The notes beneath the pieces were generated by a model. That model was not told the DNA's origin, did no database searches, and saw only the letters and a program-made list of their open reading frames with translations. A DNA stretch of 64,000 nucleotides from CAVUAT01 sp963739545 (lineage in GTDB: Bacteria > Actinomycetota > Thermoleophilia > Solirubrobacterales > 70-9): contig CAVUAT010000014.1 of NCBI GenBank assembly GCA_963739545.1, forward strand, positions 62,001-126,000. The letters are read 5' to 3'. Of the stretch, positions 27,390-38,914 are shown one piece after another; the first letter of the stretch is position 1, and each line of letters begins with the position of its first letter. Position numbers and translations under genes: made by a program.

Positions 27390-28182
27390 TCTCCCGCGAA
27401 GGCCGAGCGACGGATCGAGACGCTGGCCGGCGAGACGCTCGCGGCCGGCAAGGATCAACCGCGACCCGACGCTGCTGACGATCGTGCGCTCGCTGCGCGC
27501 GGTGCTGCCGGGCGACGGGCGCATCGCCGACCCGCTCGAGCTCGGCGCCGACCGGCAGCCGAAGGCGGTCGGCCGCATGCTCTCCGAGATCAGCACCGAG
27601 CGCCCCGGCGTGCTCGGCGAGGCCGGGCTCGGGACCCTCCAGGTCTGGCAGTCGATCTCTGAGGCCCAGGGCCGCGGCCGCGGCAAGACCGACCTCGCGA
27701 TCGCCTTCACCGACCTCGTCGACTTCTCGGACTGGGCGCTCGCGGCGGGCGACGAGGCCGCGCTCGACCTGCTCCGAGACGTCAGCGTCGCGATCGAGCC
27801 GCCCGTCAAGTCGAACGGCGGCACCGTCGTCAAGCGCCTCGGCGACGGGATGATGGCGGTGTTCAAGGATCCCGCCGGCGCGATCGCGGCGATCGCCGAG
27901 GGGCGGGAGCGGCTCGGCGAGGTGGAGGCCGACGGCTACGAGCCCCAGATCCGCGCCGGCATCCACGTCGGTCGCCCGCGCAAGGTCGGCAAGGACTACT
28001 TCGGGATCGACGTCAACATCGCCGCCCGCGTCGCCGATGGAGCGGGCGCCGGCGAGCTGCTGATCTCCGACGCCGCACTCGGGTCGGTCGACCCGAAGAG
28101 CCTCAAGGTCAAGTCGCGGCCGCTGCTCGACGCCAAGGGCGTCCCGGAGGACTTCAAGGTCTACGCCGTCTCGCCGAAGTGA
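27386..28182 (+). CDS. Class III adenylate/guanylate cyclase (frameshift near the N-terminus)
   Basis: ATG at 27386 overlaps the MerR stop (ATGA). The opening 'MISREAERRIETLAGETLAAGK' region changes frame about 27400-27455 and then runs cleanly from 'INRDPTLLTIVRSLRAVLPGD'. The cyclase domain has 'AIAFTDLVDFSDWA' (first metal Asp), 'GGTVVKRLGDGMMAVF' (Lys for base recognition and second metal Asp) and 'GKDYFGIDVNIAARVADGAG' (Asp, Asn and Arg of the active site), so all catalytic positions are present. It would make cAMP or cGMP in the cytoplasm. The operon with a MerR regulator suggests the two act in one signalling unit. Confidence 0.85.
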
Positions 28183-28183
28183 G

Positions 28184-28599
28184 ATGAGCGACCGCGACGA
28201 GCTCCGAGTCAACGACGAGGTCTCGATCCCGCTGTCCGAGGTCGAGCTGCGCGCGAGCCGCTCGTCGGGCCCCGGAGGCCAGCACGCGAACGTCACCGCG
28301 TCGCGGATCGAGGCCGTGTTCGACGTCGAGGCATCGACCGACGCTGACGACTCCCAGAAGCGCCGCCTGACCGAGCTGATCGGCGACACCGTCACCGCCG
28401 TCGCGCAGGACACGCGCAGCCAGGCCCGCAACCGCGAGCTCGCGCTCGAGCGCCTGGGCGGGCGCTAGCCGCCGCCCTGCACCGGCCGAAGCGCCGCCGC
28501 CCCACCCGCCCGAGCCGCGGCGCCAAGGAGCGCCGCCTCGAGTCGAAGAAGCGAGCCTCGCGTCGAAAGGCCGAGCGCCGCAAGCCCGACCTCGACTAG
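28184..28599 (+). CDS. arfB: Alternative ribosome-rescue factor B / peptidyl-tRNA hydrolase (frameshift before the basic tail)
   Basis: ATG at 28184, 1 bp after the cyclase stop. The catalytic loop 'ASRSSGPGGQHANVTASR' carries GGQ, and the small RF-like domain continues through 'RNRELALERLGGR', where the frame meets a TAG at 28466-28468. In the next frame translation goes on as 'LAAALHRPKRRRPTRPSRG' and 'AKERRLESKKRASRRKAERR' to TAG at 28597-28599. That Lys/Arg tail is what ArfB needs to enter the empty mRNA channel of stalled ribosomes. A missing base about 28460-28466 therefore explains the early stop. About 138 residues when repaired. Confidence 0.85.
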
Positions 28600-28606
28600 C
28601 TCCCGG

Positions 28607-29003
28607 TCAGCTCTTGTCCGGGAACGAGTGGTGCTCGTGGGTGACGACCCAGCGGCCGTCTTCCTTGCGCAGGCCGATGGTCAGGCGCAGGCGGTTCTCG
28701 GGGTCGCTCGGCCAGCTCCTCCGCGTTCCGCAGCGCAGCAGCGCGTGCGCGAAGGCGACGTGCTCGCCGACGGTGACGTCGAGCGAGACGATCTCGAACG
28801 ACGCCCCCTTCGCCTGCCACTCGAAGAAGGGCGGCCAGGTCTCTCGGTAGGCGTCGATGCCGCGCACGCCGTCCTCGGGCGGGGGCACGTCGAACATCAC
28901 GATGTCGTCGGAGTGATCGGCGAGGACGGTGTCCAGGTCCCCTTCGTGGACGGCCTTCGCCCAGCGCTCGATCAGTGTCGCGGATTTCAGCTTCGTCGCT
29001 CAA
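28607..29003 (-). CDS. SnoaL-like/SgcJ-type NTF2 protein (frameshifts)
   Basis: TTG at 29003 overlaps the stop of the isomerase gene (TTGA). The repaired protein reads MSDEAEIRD, then in the next frame 'LIERWAKAVHEGDLDTVLAD' and 'HSDDIVMFDVPPPEDGVRGI', then 'YRETWPPFFEWQAKGASFEI' to 'WVVTHEHHSFPDKS'. That is the DUF4440/SgcJ-type NTF2 domain with the typical N-terminal helix, 'FDVPPP' strand and C-terminal 'HEHHS'. Indels lie near 28970 and about 28705-28730. About 130 residues. It belongs to the envelope-sugar transcript by position, but its function is unknown. Confidence 0.75.
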
Positions 29004-30026
29004 CCCGGGTCACCAAGCCTCTGCTTGAGGCCGTCGATGGCCTCGATCGGCGTCGGGTCGACTCCGTGCCGCGCGGCCAGGTGGAGCGAGAGCAGGTCGC
29101 CGAGCATCACGAGCTCGAGGATGCGAGCGGTGCGGGTCTCGCCCTCGGCCTCGACGCCGACCACGGCGGCCGCGTGCGGCTCGATCAGCTCGGCGGTGAC
29201 CTCGAAGCGGCGACGCTCTCGCGGGTGCTGGTCGACGTCGGTGAGAAGGACGCAGGCGAAGCGGCCCTGGGCCCCGCCCCAGCCGGCGATCTCGTTGTGG
29301 CTCGCCTCGGGCAGCGGCGAGCTGAAAGCGGGCAGCTTGCCGTTCTCGTTGACCTGGGTCTTCCAGCGATATGCGACGGGCGTGGTCAGGCCCGCGCCGT
29401 AGACGACGGGGACGGCGTCGCCGAGCTGGTCGGCGAGCTCCTTCGCGCGCGCGCCGATCGCATCGGCGCGGGACTCCAGGTGGGATGCGGCGGCGTCGAT
29501 CTCGGTGCGGATCGCCGGGTGCCGCCTCGGCCAGCGAGGCGAGCTCCGCGGCGACGCAGAACATGTAGCCGACCGCGGCGCGCGGGGGCATCCCAGAGGG
29601 CAGCCCGACGACCGGGACGCCGTCGCGCCGCGCCGAGTCGGCGAGCTCGCCGCCGGTGGTGGCGACGACACGGTCCGCGCCGAGCGCCTCGGCGGCCGCG
29701 TAACAGGCGAGCGTCTCCTCGGTGTTGCCCGAGTAGCTCGAGCAGAGGACCGCGGCCCCGGCCGGCGCCCACGAGGGCAGCTCGTAGCCGCGGACGGTCA
29801 GCAGCTCCTTGGTCAGCAGGTCCCCCAGCGCCGCCGCGGCCAGGTCGCCCCCGATCGCCGACCCGCCCATCCCGCAGACGATCGCCGCCGAGGAGTCGGG
29901 CATCGGGGTCAGGCGTGCGCTCTCGATGCGCCAGAGCGCGTCGCGAAGGTGGTCGGGCATCGCGAGGACCGTGTCTAGCAGGCCATCGGAGTCGTGGGCG
30001 CGGATGTCGGCGTAGAGGTCGCTCAT
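29000..30026 (-). CDS. Bifunctional phosphoglucose/phosphomannose isomerase-type SIS protein (frameshifted)
   Basis: ATG at 30026 overlapping the preceding stop (ATGA). Two sugar isomerase (SIS) domains: first 'AAIVCGMGGSAIGGDLAAAALGD' region with 'VLCSSYSGNTEETLACYAAAEALGADRVVATTGGELA' area. After an indel near 29515-29520 comes 'DAVPVVYGAGLTTPVAYRWKTQVNENGKLPAF' region and 'ASHNEIAGW', the SIS motif with its catalytic His and Glu, ending 'IEAIDGLKQRLGDPG'. Such enzymes interconvert fructose-6-P, glucose-6-P and mannose-6-P. Position directly after the nucleotidyltransferase fits supply of mannose-6-P for GDP-mannose. About 341 residues when repaired. Confidence 0.85.
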
Positions 30027-31110
30027 CGAGAGACCTCCCGACGGGACCGGCCGATCTGATCAGCCCGGTGGGCCTGCGCCGCCCGACCCTCTCGCCCTCG
30101 GCGATCACGGAGCCCGGCTCGGGGGCCGCGCCCGGGGCGATCACGGCCTCGGCCGAGACGATCGCCTGGTCCAGGCGGGCTCCCGCGCCGACGGTGCATC
30201 CCGAGAGCAGCACCGAGCCAGAGATATCGGCGTCCTCGGCGATCGAGCAGGACGGGCCGATGACGGCCCGGGGGCCGACGCTCGCACCCTCCCCCACGGT
30301 GACGCCGGCCTCGATCAGCGCAGGGCCGGTCACGCTCGCGCCCTCGTGGACGCCGGCGGGGTCGGTGACCAGCGTCCCGTCGTCGCCGACGAGGCGGCCC
30401 GTCACGGTGTCGACCCGCCCCTCGAGGATGTCCCAGCTCGCCTGCAGGAAGCGATCGGGGGTGCCGATGTCCATCCAGTAGCCATCGAGGCGGCGACCGT
30501 ACAGGCCCTCTCCGACGAGGCGCGGGAAGACCTCGCGCTCGATCGAGACGGCCTCGTCCGGAGGGATCAGGTCGAGCACGGACCGCTCGAGGAAGTACGC
30601 GCCGGCGTTGATCTCGTCGGTGTCGATCTCGGCGGGGTCGGGCTTCTCGAGGAAGTCCGTGATCTCGCCGTCCTCGGTGCGCCGCACGAGGCCGTAGGCA
30701 CTCGGGTCGTCGACGGGATAGAGGGCGATCGTCGCCACCGCGCCGGTGCTCTCGTGCTGAGCGACCATCGCCGAAAGGTCGAGGTCGCAGAGCACGTCGC
30801 CGTTCAGAACGAGGAAGCGGTCGCCCAGCTGGTCGTCCGCGAAGCGGATCGCCCCTGCCGTCCCCCGCGCCTCGGGCTCCTCGGCGAAGCTGACGCTCGG
30901 GCCACCGTCGATCCCGTCGAGGGCGGCGCGGACGGCGTCGGCGAGATGGCCGCAGGAGACGACGACGTCGTCGACGCCGTGGCCCTGGAGCCAGTCGATC
31001 ACGTAGGCGATGTGAGGACGGCCCGCCAGCGGCAGCACCGGCTTCGGCACCGACTCGGTCAGCGGCCGCAGCCGGGTCCCCTGGCCCCCGGCGAGGATCA
31101 GCGCCTGCAT
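30023..31110 (-). CDS. Sugar-1-phosphate nucleotidyltransferase (mannose-1-phosphate guanylyltransferase-like; frameshift near the end)
   Basis: ATG at 31110 overlaps the sugar dehydrogenase stop. 'MQALILAGGQGTRLRPL' and 'SVPKPVLPLAGRP' give the nucleotide-binding loop; 'FLVLNGDVLCDLDL', 'DFLEKPDPAEIDTDEINAG' and 'GYWMDIGTPDRFLQAS' follow the family. The C-terminal hexapeptide beta-helix is clear ('VTVGEGASVGPRAVIGPSC'). A one-base indel near 30095 makes the frame run on into the next gene; corrected, it ends 'RADQIGRSRREVSR' at TGA 30025-30023, overlapping the isomerase ATG. About 361 residues. The exact sugar is unproven; mannose fits the neighbours. Confidence 0.85.
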
Positions 31111-32415
31111 CAGCTCGATCCGTCGCCGCGCAAGCGAGGCGGCCTTCCGACGCTTTCGTATGTGATCCCGGCGTCGTGAATGGCGTCACCGTCGAGGAAG
31201 TTGCGTCCATCCACGACGAGCGGGTTCTTCATCGACTTCGCAACTTCACCCCAATCGAGTTCCCGCGAACTCGGACCACTCGGTGACGAGCACGGCGGCG
31301 TCAGCGTTCGCCAGCGCCTCCAATGCGGACCCTGCCATTTCGACGTTGGGGAGCAGGGCGCTGGCTCGTTCGGTGGCGACAGGGTCGTAGGCGACCACCT
31401 CCGCGCCCTCGCTCTCGAGCCGGCCTGCGAGCACCAGGCTCGCGGCCTCGCGCATGTCGTCCGTGTCCGGCTTGAAGGCAAGCCCCAGGAGTGTGATGCG
31501 CTTGCCGACGAGTGAGCCGAGGTGCTTGCCGAGTTTTCCGATCAAACGTCGCTTCTGCAGCTCGTTGACCTCGATCACCGAGTTCAGGAGCTGGAAGTGA
31601 TAGCCCGAGTTCCCGGCGAGCTGCTTGAGGCCGCTGACGTCCTTCGGAAGACAGCTCCCGGAATAGCCGGCGCCGGCACGGAGGAACTTCGGCCCGATCC
31701 GATCATCGAGGCCCATACCCCGGGCGACCTCGGTGACGTCGGCCCCAACCTCCTCGCTGACGTTTGCGATCTCGTTGATGAAGCTGATTTTGGTCGCAAG
31801 GAATGCGTTGGAAGCGAGCTTGATCATCTCCGCGCTCGGCACATCGGTGTGAACGAGCGGAGCTTTCAGCGGCTCGTAGACGGCAGCGACGGCGTCGGCC
31901 GCCCAGGCGTCGTCATTGTCAACTCCGACGACGATGCGGTCGGGATTCATGAAGTCGTGAACCGCGGTGCCCTCCCTCAGGAACTCCGGGCATGAGACGT
32001 AAGCGAGTCCTGGCGCTCGCCGCTTGATCGTCTGGCCCGTGCCCACCGGAACCGTGCTCTTCATGACGAGCGCCCGGTCTGAGCTCGACCCGATCTCATC
32101 CGCAGCGTGCATGACCGCAGAGAGGTCTGCGTCCCCCGAATGCGTCGGCGGCGTCTGAACGCAGACGAACAACAGGCGCGCGGCGTCGAGCACGTCACTC
32201 ATATCGATCGTGAAAGTCAGGCGATCGGCGTTCTTGCGGATCAGGTCGGAGAGCTCGGGCTCATGGAACGGCAGGTCTCCACGCTCCAGCGCCCCGATCT
32301 TCTCGGGGACTATGTCGCGCACCACCACCCGGTGCCCCAGCTCTGCGAAGCAGGCAGCGGTGACCAGGCCGACCCAGCCGGCACCGACCACTCCGATGGG
32401 CTCGCGTTCGCTCAC
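31110..32415 (-). CDS. UDP-glucose/GDP-mannose 6-dehydrogenase family protein (frameshift near the end)
   Basis: NAD-dependent oxidation of an NDP-hexose to the uronic acid. N-terminal Rossmann 'IGVVGAGWVGLVTAACFAELGH' area, 'LLFVCVQTPPTHSGDADLSAV', 'VMKSTVPVGTG', 'SCPEFLREGTAVHDFMNPDRIVVG' region; catalytic 'GAGYSGSCLPKD' with the active-site Cys; 'LLGLAFKPDTDDMREA' in the C-terminal domain. At about 31255-31262 one extra G in GGG makes a premature stop (TGA 31248-31246). Removing it continues as 'LDWGEVAKSMKNPLVVDGRN' to TGA 31112-31110, overlapping the next ATG. First gene of the envelope-sugar transcript. Confidence 0.88.
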
Positions 32416-32463
32416 GGCGGGTAGCTTCTCAGGAGGAGCGGCGAGTCGGCGTGCAGGCTGCGT

Positions 32464-34821
32464 TCAGCCGTTGCGGCGCATCGGCAGTTCGGTCATGCCC
32501 TTGGCGATCTCGAGCATCTCGCGGTCCGAGAGCGACTGGGCGAGGGTGTTGGAGACCCAGAACGAGCCGTCGTCGGTTTGCCAGGCGATCATCCGCAGGC
32601 GGTCCCCGTCGTAGTAGAGCTTGTAGGTCCGGTCGCCGATCTCCTTCTCGTCGGAGGGGTTCTTGAGGATCGGCGGGTCCGTCCAGCGGGTCGCCATGAA
32701 GCCGTAGTACTCACCGAGCGTGGGGCGCGAGAAGACCCACTTGTACGCGGCGCGCTCAGCATTCGGAGGCGATCCCTCGCCGGTGCCGTTGATCTTGTAA
32801 AGGCGCGGCTTCTGCGCGTAGTCGCTCCCGGACTCGAGCTTGGTCGGGTAGTAGATCGGCAGCTTCGTCTTGCGGGCGCGCAGCTTCTTGGCGAGCTCCT
32901 TGCCGAAGGTCGTCGCCACGATGTTTGAGTCCTCCTCGGCTCCACCCCCGTCCCCCTTGTCCTTCTTGGGCTCCAGCTCCTTGACGGGGGCCTGGTCAGG
33001 CGCGACGTCCGTGTCTCCCACGCGTGCAGGATCCTCGGGGGTGGAGGAGGACGCGCGGGCTCCGGGGCTGTCCTCGAGGCCGAGGAACTGCTGGACGGCG
33101 AGGTTGATCTCCTCGGGCGTCGTCTCGACGAACGACGGGCCGAGCGTGCCCTCGAACTTCACCTGCTTGAGAGGCGCGTCGCGAGCCTCGATGAAGAGCT
33201 TCAGGACCTGAGCATGTCGTGGCTGGGATGAGTCGTGTGCTTGGTGAAGATGTCGATCAAGTCGTTCGCTGGGCGAACAGACCTCGGGTGGGACCTTCTG
33301 CCGCGCCTCGCGCAGGAAGTCCTGCTGGCGGGCGGCGCGACACGTCGTTGTCGGTGTGGCGGTACGGGCGTAGTCGAGCGCGTCGAAGCCGCACAGAGCC
33401 TGGTAGCCGGGCTGGATGTCGATCTCCTCGTAGTCCTCGCCGAATCGTCGTTGTGTTGAAGTAGCGGCGGTCGACGTCGACGTACACGCAGTCGATCTCG
33501 TTGACGCTTCTCCTCGGGCGTCGTCTCGACGAACGACGGGCCGAGCGTGCCCTCGAACTTCACCTGTTTAAGGGGCGCGTCGCGGGCCTCGATGAAGAGC
33601 TTCAGGACCTCGAGCATGTCGTCGACGCTGTCGATGTCCGAGGTCGTGTGCTTGGTGAAGACGTCGATGAGGTCCTTGCGCTCGGCGAACAGCACCTCGG
33701 GCGGCACCTTCTGGCGCGCCTCGCGCAGGAAGTCCTGCTGGCGGGCGGCGCGCACCACGTCGTTGTCGGTGTGGCGATAGCGGGCGTAGTCGAGCGCGTC
33801 GAACCCGCACAGCGCCTGGTAGCCGGGCTGAATGTCGATCTCCTCGTAGTCGCTGGCGGCCGAGGTCATCGTTGGTGTTGAAATAGCGGCGGTCGACGTC
33901 GACGTACACGCAGTCGATCTCGTTCACCGCTCGGGCAAAGCCCTCGAAGTCGATGTTGACGACGTGGTTGATCTCGAGCCCGTTCGGGGTGTCCGGCGTT
34001 TCGGTCAGCTGCTGGACGGTCCGCAGCGTCAACTCCGGCCCGCCGTAGGCATATGCGGCGTTGAGCTTGTCGCTGCCGTAGCCGGGGATGTCGACGCGCA
34101 GGTCTCGCGGCAGCGAGAAGAGCGCCAGAGCGTTCTCGTCGGGGTCCACTCGGAGCAGCATCGTCGTGTCGGAGAGGCCGCGGAAACCGTCGCCCTTCAA
34201 CTCGGGTCGCTTGTCGGAGCCGAGAATCATGATGGTCTGAGGCTCTCCGCCCTCGACGCCCTGGAGCCGGTCCGTGATCCCCGCGAACTCCTTATCCGGG
34301 TCGAGCGCGTCCGCTATGTCCGACAGGTAGAGGAGCAGACTCGCTGAGGTCGCGGCTGCGACGGAGGCGACGATGAGCAGGGACGCGGTCATGAACCGAG
34401 CCCACATCGGGAAGCGCATCTTCTTGCCGACCGCCTTGAAGCCGGATGTGACCTTCGGCCCGCCGACGGCCTCGAAGCCCGAGGTGATCGTCGAGCGCGC
34501 CGACTGCACGAGCGTCTGGTCGGCGTCGTCGTGGGCGGGCTCGTCGTCGAAGTCCTCGTCGTCGGATGCGTCATCGTCGGGGTCGATGCCGTCCCACTCC
34601 TGGGTCTCGGCGTTGATGATCTCCTCGAGCTCGGTCTCGGGGCCCGGGGAATCGTCGACGTCGTCAGTGTCGTCATCGCCTTCGTCGTCTTCGGCGACGC
34701 TCTCGGGCGGAAGGTCCTCGCCGGTGTCCTCGGGAAGCGCGAACTCCTGGGTGTCGTCGCGCGGCTCCTCGTCCCGCTCGCCCTCGCCGTTCCCGCTGCC
34801 CTTCTCCGGAGGCGGGACCAT
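32464..34821 (-). CDS. LytR-CpsA-Psr (LCP) family phosphotransferase, interrupted by an internal duplication and indels
   Basis: ATG at 34821 overlaps the stop of the M20 peptidase gene. The N-terminal about 110 residues are cytoplasmic and very acidic ('DDEGDDDTDDVDDS'); a TM helix follows ('FMTASLLIVASVAAATSASLLLYL' area). The LCP domain is intact to 'RRYFNTNDD': 'TIMILGSDKRPELKG', 'GLSDTTMLLRVDPDENALALFSLPRDLRVDIPGYGSDKLNAAYAYGG' area supply the Asp and Arg that bind the polyprenyl pyrophosphate. 'QPGYQALCGFDALDYARYRHTDND' follows after a frame change. A second, indel-ridden copy of about 400 bp (33108-33507) then breaks the frame before the C-terminal domain ('KLPIYYPTKLESGSDYAQ' to 'TELPMRRNG'). 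LCP enzymes attach glycopolymers to peptidoglycan. Probably intact in the organism. Confidence 0.8.
33108..33930. repeat. Near-perfect direct tandem duplication of about 400 bp inside the LCP gene
   Basis: 33108-33507 and 33509-33930 begin with the same TCTCCTCGGGCG stretch and end with the same coding for 'NEIDCVYVDVDRRYFNT'. The right-hand copy reads nearly in frame; the left-hand copy lacks single bases at many places and is about 20 bp shorter. The form suggests two readings of one locus laid end to end. Confidence 0.8.
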
Positions 34822-35903
34822 CAGGCTGGGACCATCCCGGGGAATTCCTTGACGAAGCCCTCGAGCGCCTGGCGGTAGCTGCTCAGCGAGCTGACCGAGA
34901 CCCACTCCTCGGGGCCGTGATGGCCGTCGCCGACGGGGCCGAACTCGACCGCTGGGACGCCGGCGCCGAGGAACGAGACTGCGTCGGAGGCGCCGTCGCG
35001 GCCGACGCTCATCACGCGCTCGGGGTGGTGCGGCGAGGCCGCCTGGCAGAGGCCGAGGACGAACGGCGAGTCCGCCTCGACGACGGCGGGCGGGCGGCGA
35101 AAGGTCGCCAGCACGCGCGTGTCGGGCAGACTGTTCACCTGCTCCAGGATCTGCTCGGGGTCTTGTTCTGGAAGAAAGCGCACGTCGACGTCCATCACGC
35201 AGTAGTCGGGAACACGGTTCAGCGCGTCGCCGCCCTTGATCCGGCCCAGGTTGATCGACGGCCGGTCGAAGAGCTGCGAACTCTGCCGGGCGAAAGGTAG
35301 CGATTCGATCCCGCGGAATACCTCAACGGCCTTGACGACCGCGTTGTCGCCGAGCCACGGCGTCGCCCCGTGCGCCGAGCGGCCGGAGATCGCGAGCCGC
35401 ATGGCGAGCACACCCTTAGCCTGAACTCCAACCTGAAGGTTGGTGGGCTCTCCGGTGATCGCGAAATCGCCGATGAAGCCGTCGGCTATGAGCGCGTCGG
35501 AGCCGCGATCGTCCTCCTCCTCGGATTCCTCGTCGCAGACGATCCCGAGCCGCAGGCGGACGGCCTCCTGCTCGCGGGCCTCGCGCAGCACCAGCATCAT
35601 CACTGCCAGGGCGCCCTTCATGTCGTAGGCGCCGCGCCCGATCAGGCGGTCGCCCTCGAGGCGAGGGTGAAACTGGTCGGGCTCGGCGGGCACGACGTCG
35701 AGGTGGCCGTGCATGACCAGCGTGGGCGCGTCCGCGGGGCCGACCTCGGCCATCGTCACCGGCAGCCCGCGCGAAGTGATCTGCCTCGCCTCGATGTCGT
35801 TCGATTCGAGCCAGCCGCCGACGAATTCGGCGGCGCGGCGCACGCCCTCGGGCGACGCGGTGTTGAAAGCGATCAGCCTCTCTGTCAGGGCGAGTTCGTC
35901 CAT
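34821..35903 (-). CDS. M20 family metallopeptidase (ArgE/DapE/ACY1-like)
   Basis: 360 residues. Di-zinc aminoacylase/deacylase fold: 'TLVMHGHLDVVPAEPDQF' (first metal His and catalytic Asp), 'RGAYDMKGALAVMML' (bridging Asp), 'CDEESEEEDDRGSDALI' (Glu general base and metal Glu), 'AITGEPTNLQVGVQAKG', and 'VEFGPVGDGHHGPEEWVSVSSL' with the last metal His. The lid domain insertion spans about 'RLAISGRSAHGATPW'. Probable substrates are N-acyl amino acids or dipeptides; ArgE or DapE identity is not assigned. Its stop overlaps the LCP start (ATGA), so the two are co-translated. Confidence 0.88.
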   Translation of the reverse strand: MDELALTERLIAFNTASPEGVRRAAEFVGGWLESNDIEARQITSRGLPVTMAEVGPADAPTLVMHGHLDVVPAEPDQFHPRLEGDRLIGRGAYDMKGALAVMMLVLREAREQEAVRLRLGIVCDEESEEEDDRGSDALIADGFIGDFAITGEPTNLQVGVQAKGVLAMRLAISGRSAHGATPWLGDNAVVKAVEVFRGIESLPFARQSSQLFDRPSINLGRIKGGDALNRVPDYCVMDVDVRFLPEQDPEQILEQVNSLPDTRVLATFRRPPAVVEADSPFVLGLCQAASPHHPERVMSVGRDGASDAVSFLGAGVPAVEFGPVGDGHHGPEEWVSVSSLSSYRQALEGFVKEFPGMVPA

Positions 35904-35957
35904 CGGGGCATCGTAGGGGCCGCCCTGAAAGAGGGGCGCAAAGCGGCTGCTTGGCCG

Positions 35958-36380
35958 TCAGCCCTGGCTGGACTCGCCGGCGACTTCGAGGAATGCCTCG
36001 GCGCGCTCGACGTCGCGCTCGGCGCGCTCGCGGGCGTGGCTGCCCTCTTCGGCCTCGTCGCGTCGCTGCTCGGCGTCCTTGAGGCGCTCGTTCAGCGTGG
36101 AGGTGTCGAGTTCCTCAGGCGGCACGCACTCGCCGACCAGCACGATCGCGCGGTTCGCGAACACCTGAAGCCAGCCCTCCGCCTGCGCGAAGCGGGTGAC
36201 ATCGGAGCCGTTGATCAGGCGCAGCTCGGTCGCGCGCAGCCGCGCCAGCACCGGCACATGGCGGGCCTGGATCCCGATCTCGCCAACCGCGGTGCGCGTC
36301 GAGAGCTGCTCGACGTCGCCCTCGAAGACCTTGCCCTCGGGGGTGAGCACCTCGGCGTGAAGTGTGTGCTGGTCGGCCAA
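35958..36380 (-). CDS. atpC: ATP synthase F1 epsilon subunit
   Basis: 140 residues from TTG at 36380, 3 bp after the atpD stop. N-terminal beta-sandwich: 'TLHAEVLTPEGKVFEGDVEQLSTRTAVGEIGIQARHVPVLARL' area, 'AQAEGWLQVFANRAIVLV', then the two-helix C-terminal domain with 'ERLKDAEQRRDEAEEGS', which inhibits ATP hydrolysis in many species. Epsilon sits on the central stalk with gamma. Last gene of the atp operon. Confidence 0.95.
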   Translation of the reverse strand: MADQHTLHAEVLTPEGKVFEGDVEQLSTRTAVGEIGIQARHVPVLARLRATELRLINGSDVTRFAQAEGWLQVFANRAIVLVGECVPPEELDTSTLNERLKDAEQRRDEAEEGSHARERAERDVERAEAFLEVAGESSQG

Positions 36381-36383
36381 GGC

Positions 36384-37898
<1,515 letters not shown>

Positions 37899-37943
37899 GG
37901 TCTCCTTAGCTCCTTGCAAGTCGCTGCTTCAAGTTCTTGACGG

Positions 37944-38891
37944 TCAACTGCTGCCGGCGGCTTCGGCGCCACCGACCACTTCGAGGATCTCCTGCGTGAT
38001 CTCGGCCTGACGCACCCGGTTCATCTCCAGCGTCAAATCGCTGATCATGTCCTTCGCGTTCTCGGCGGCGTTTCGCATCGCGGTCATGCGAGCGCCGTGC
38101 TCTGACGCGGTCGACTCCAGGAGCGCCCTGTAGATCGAAAGCTGCGTGTATTCCGGAATCAGCTCGGCGAGCAGCTCCTCCGGATCGGGCTCATAGACCC
38201 AGAGCGCCTTGCGATGGGCCTCGGCGAGCTCCTCGTCGAGCTCACCCGCTTCGGCCTCCGCCTCCCGCTCCGCCTCCTCCACGCCCTCCCCGAATACCGC
38301 GGCGTGCTGCACCGGAAGCAGCGTCTGGCGGCGAACGTACTGGGTCACGGGCGAGACGTAGCGGTTGTAGATCAGCTGGACCTCGTCGAGATCCTCGTCG
38401 ACGTATGAGGAGATCAGCGCGTCGGCGATTTCGCGCGCGTCGGAGAAGGCGGGGCGGTCGGTGAAGCCCGTGTACTCGCCGGCGAGCTCCTCGCCGCGGA
38501 AGCGAATCGTCGAGACGCCCCGGCGCCCGACGGCCGAGAAGATGACCTCCTTGCCCTCCGAGCGAAGCTGCTTCGCGAGGCGCTGGCCCTCGCGCACGAT
38601 CTGCGAGTTGAACGACCCCGCGAGGCCGCGGTCGCCGGTGACCAGCAGGACGCCGACCTTCTTGATCTCCTCGCGCTCGGCGAGGATCGGCAGGTTGCGA
38701 GCTTCCTGGCCGGCCGCCTCGGCGACGTTGCGGGTCATGATGCGCAGCTGTCTCGCGTACGGACGCAATGCGGCGATCCGCTGCTCGGCGCGGCGCAGCC
38801 TCGCGGCCGCCACCATCTCCATCGCGCGCGTGATCTTGCCCACGTTCTTGACGGAGGCGATCCGGCCCTTTACGTCCTTGCGGCTGGCCAT
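37944..38891 (-). CDS. atpG: ATP synthase F1 gamma subunit
   Basis: 315 residues. Coiled-coil N- and C-terminal helices form the central rotor: 'KGRIASVKNVGKITRAMEMVAAARLRRAEQRI' area and 'HGARMTAMRNAAENAKDMISDLTLEMNRVRQAEITQEI' region. A central Rossmann-like domain includes 'LLVTGDRGLAGSFNSQI'. An acidic insert ('EGVEEAEREAEAEAGELDEE') around residues 205-225 lies where actinobacterial gamma subunits carry an extra loop; in mycobacteria this loop affects coupling. Lies between atpA and atpD. Confidence 0.96.
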   Translation of the reverse strand: MASRKDVKGRIASVKNVGKITRAMEMVAAARLRRAEQRIAALRPYARQLRIMTRNVAEAAGQEARNLPILAEREEIKKVGVLLVTGDRGLAGSFNSQIVREGQRLAKQLRSEGKEVIFSAVGRRGVSTIRFRGEELAGEYTGFTDRPAFSDAREIADALISSYVDEDLDEVQLIYNRYVSPVTQYVRRQTLLPVQHAAVFGEGVEEAEREAEAEAGELDEELAEAHRKALWVYEPDPEELLAELIPEYTQLSIYRALLESTASEHGARMTAMRNAAENAKDMISDLTLEMNRVRQAEITQEILEVVGGAEAAGSS

Positions 38892-38914
38892 TTCTCAGGA
38901 GCTGCGACCGCCGG

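Noticed and set aside
29386..31110. 574-residue frame suggesting a nucleotidyltransferase-isomerase fusion
   Set aside because: Beyond about residue 340 it reads the isomerase gene out of frame; a one-base indel near 30095 explains the run-on.
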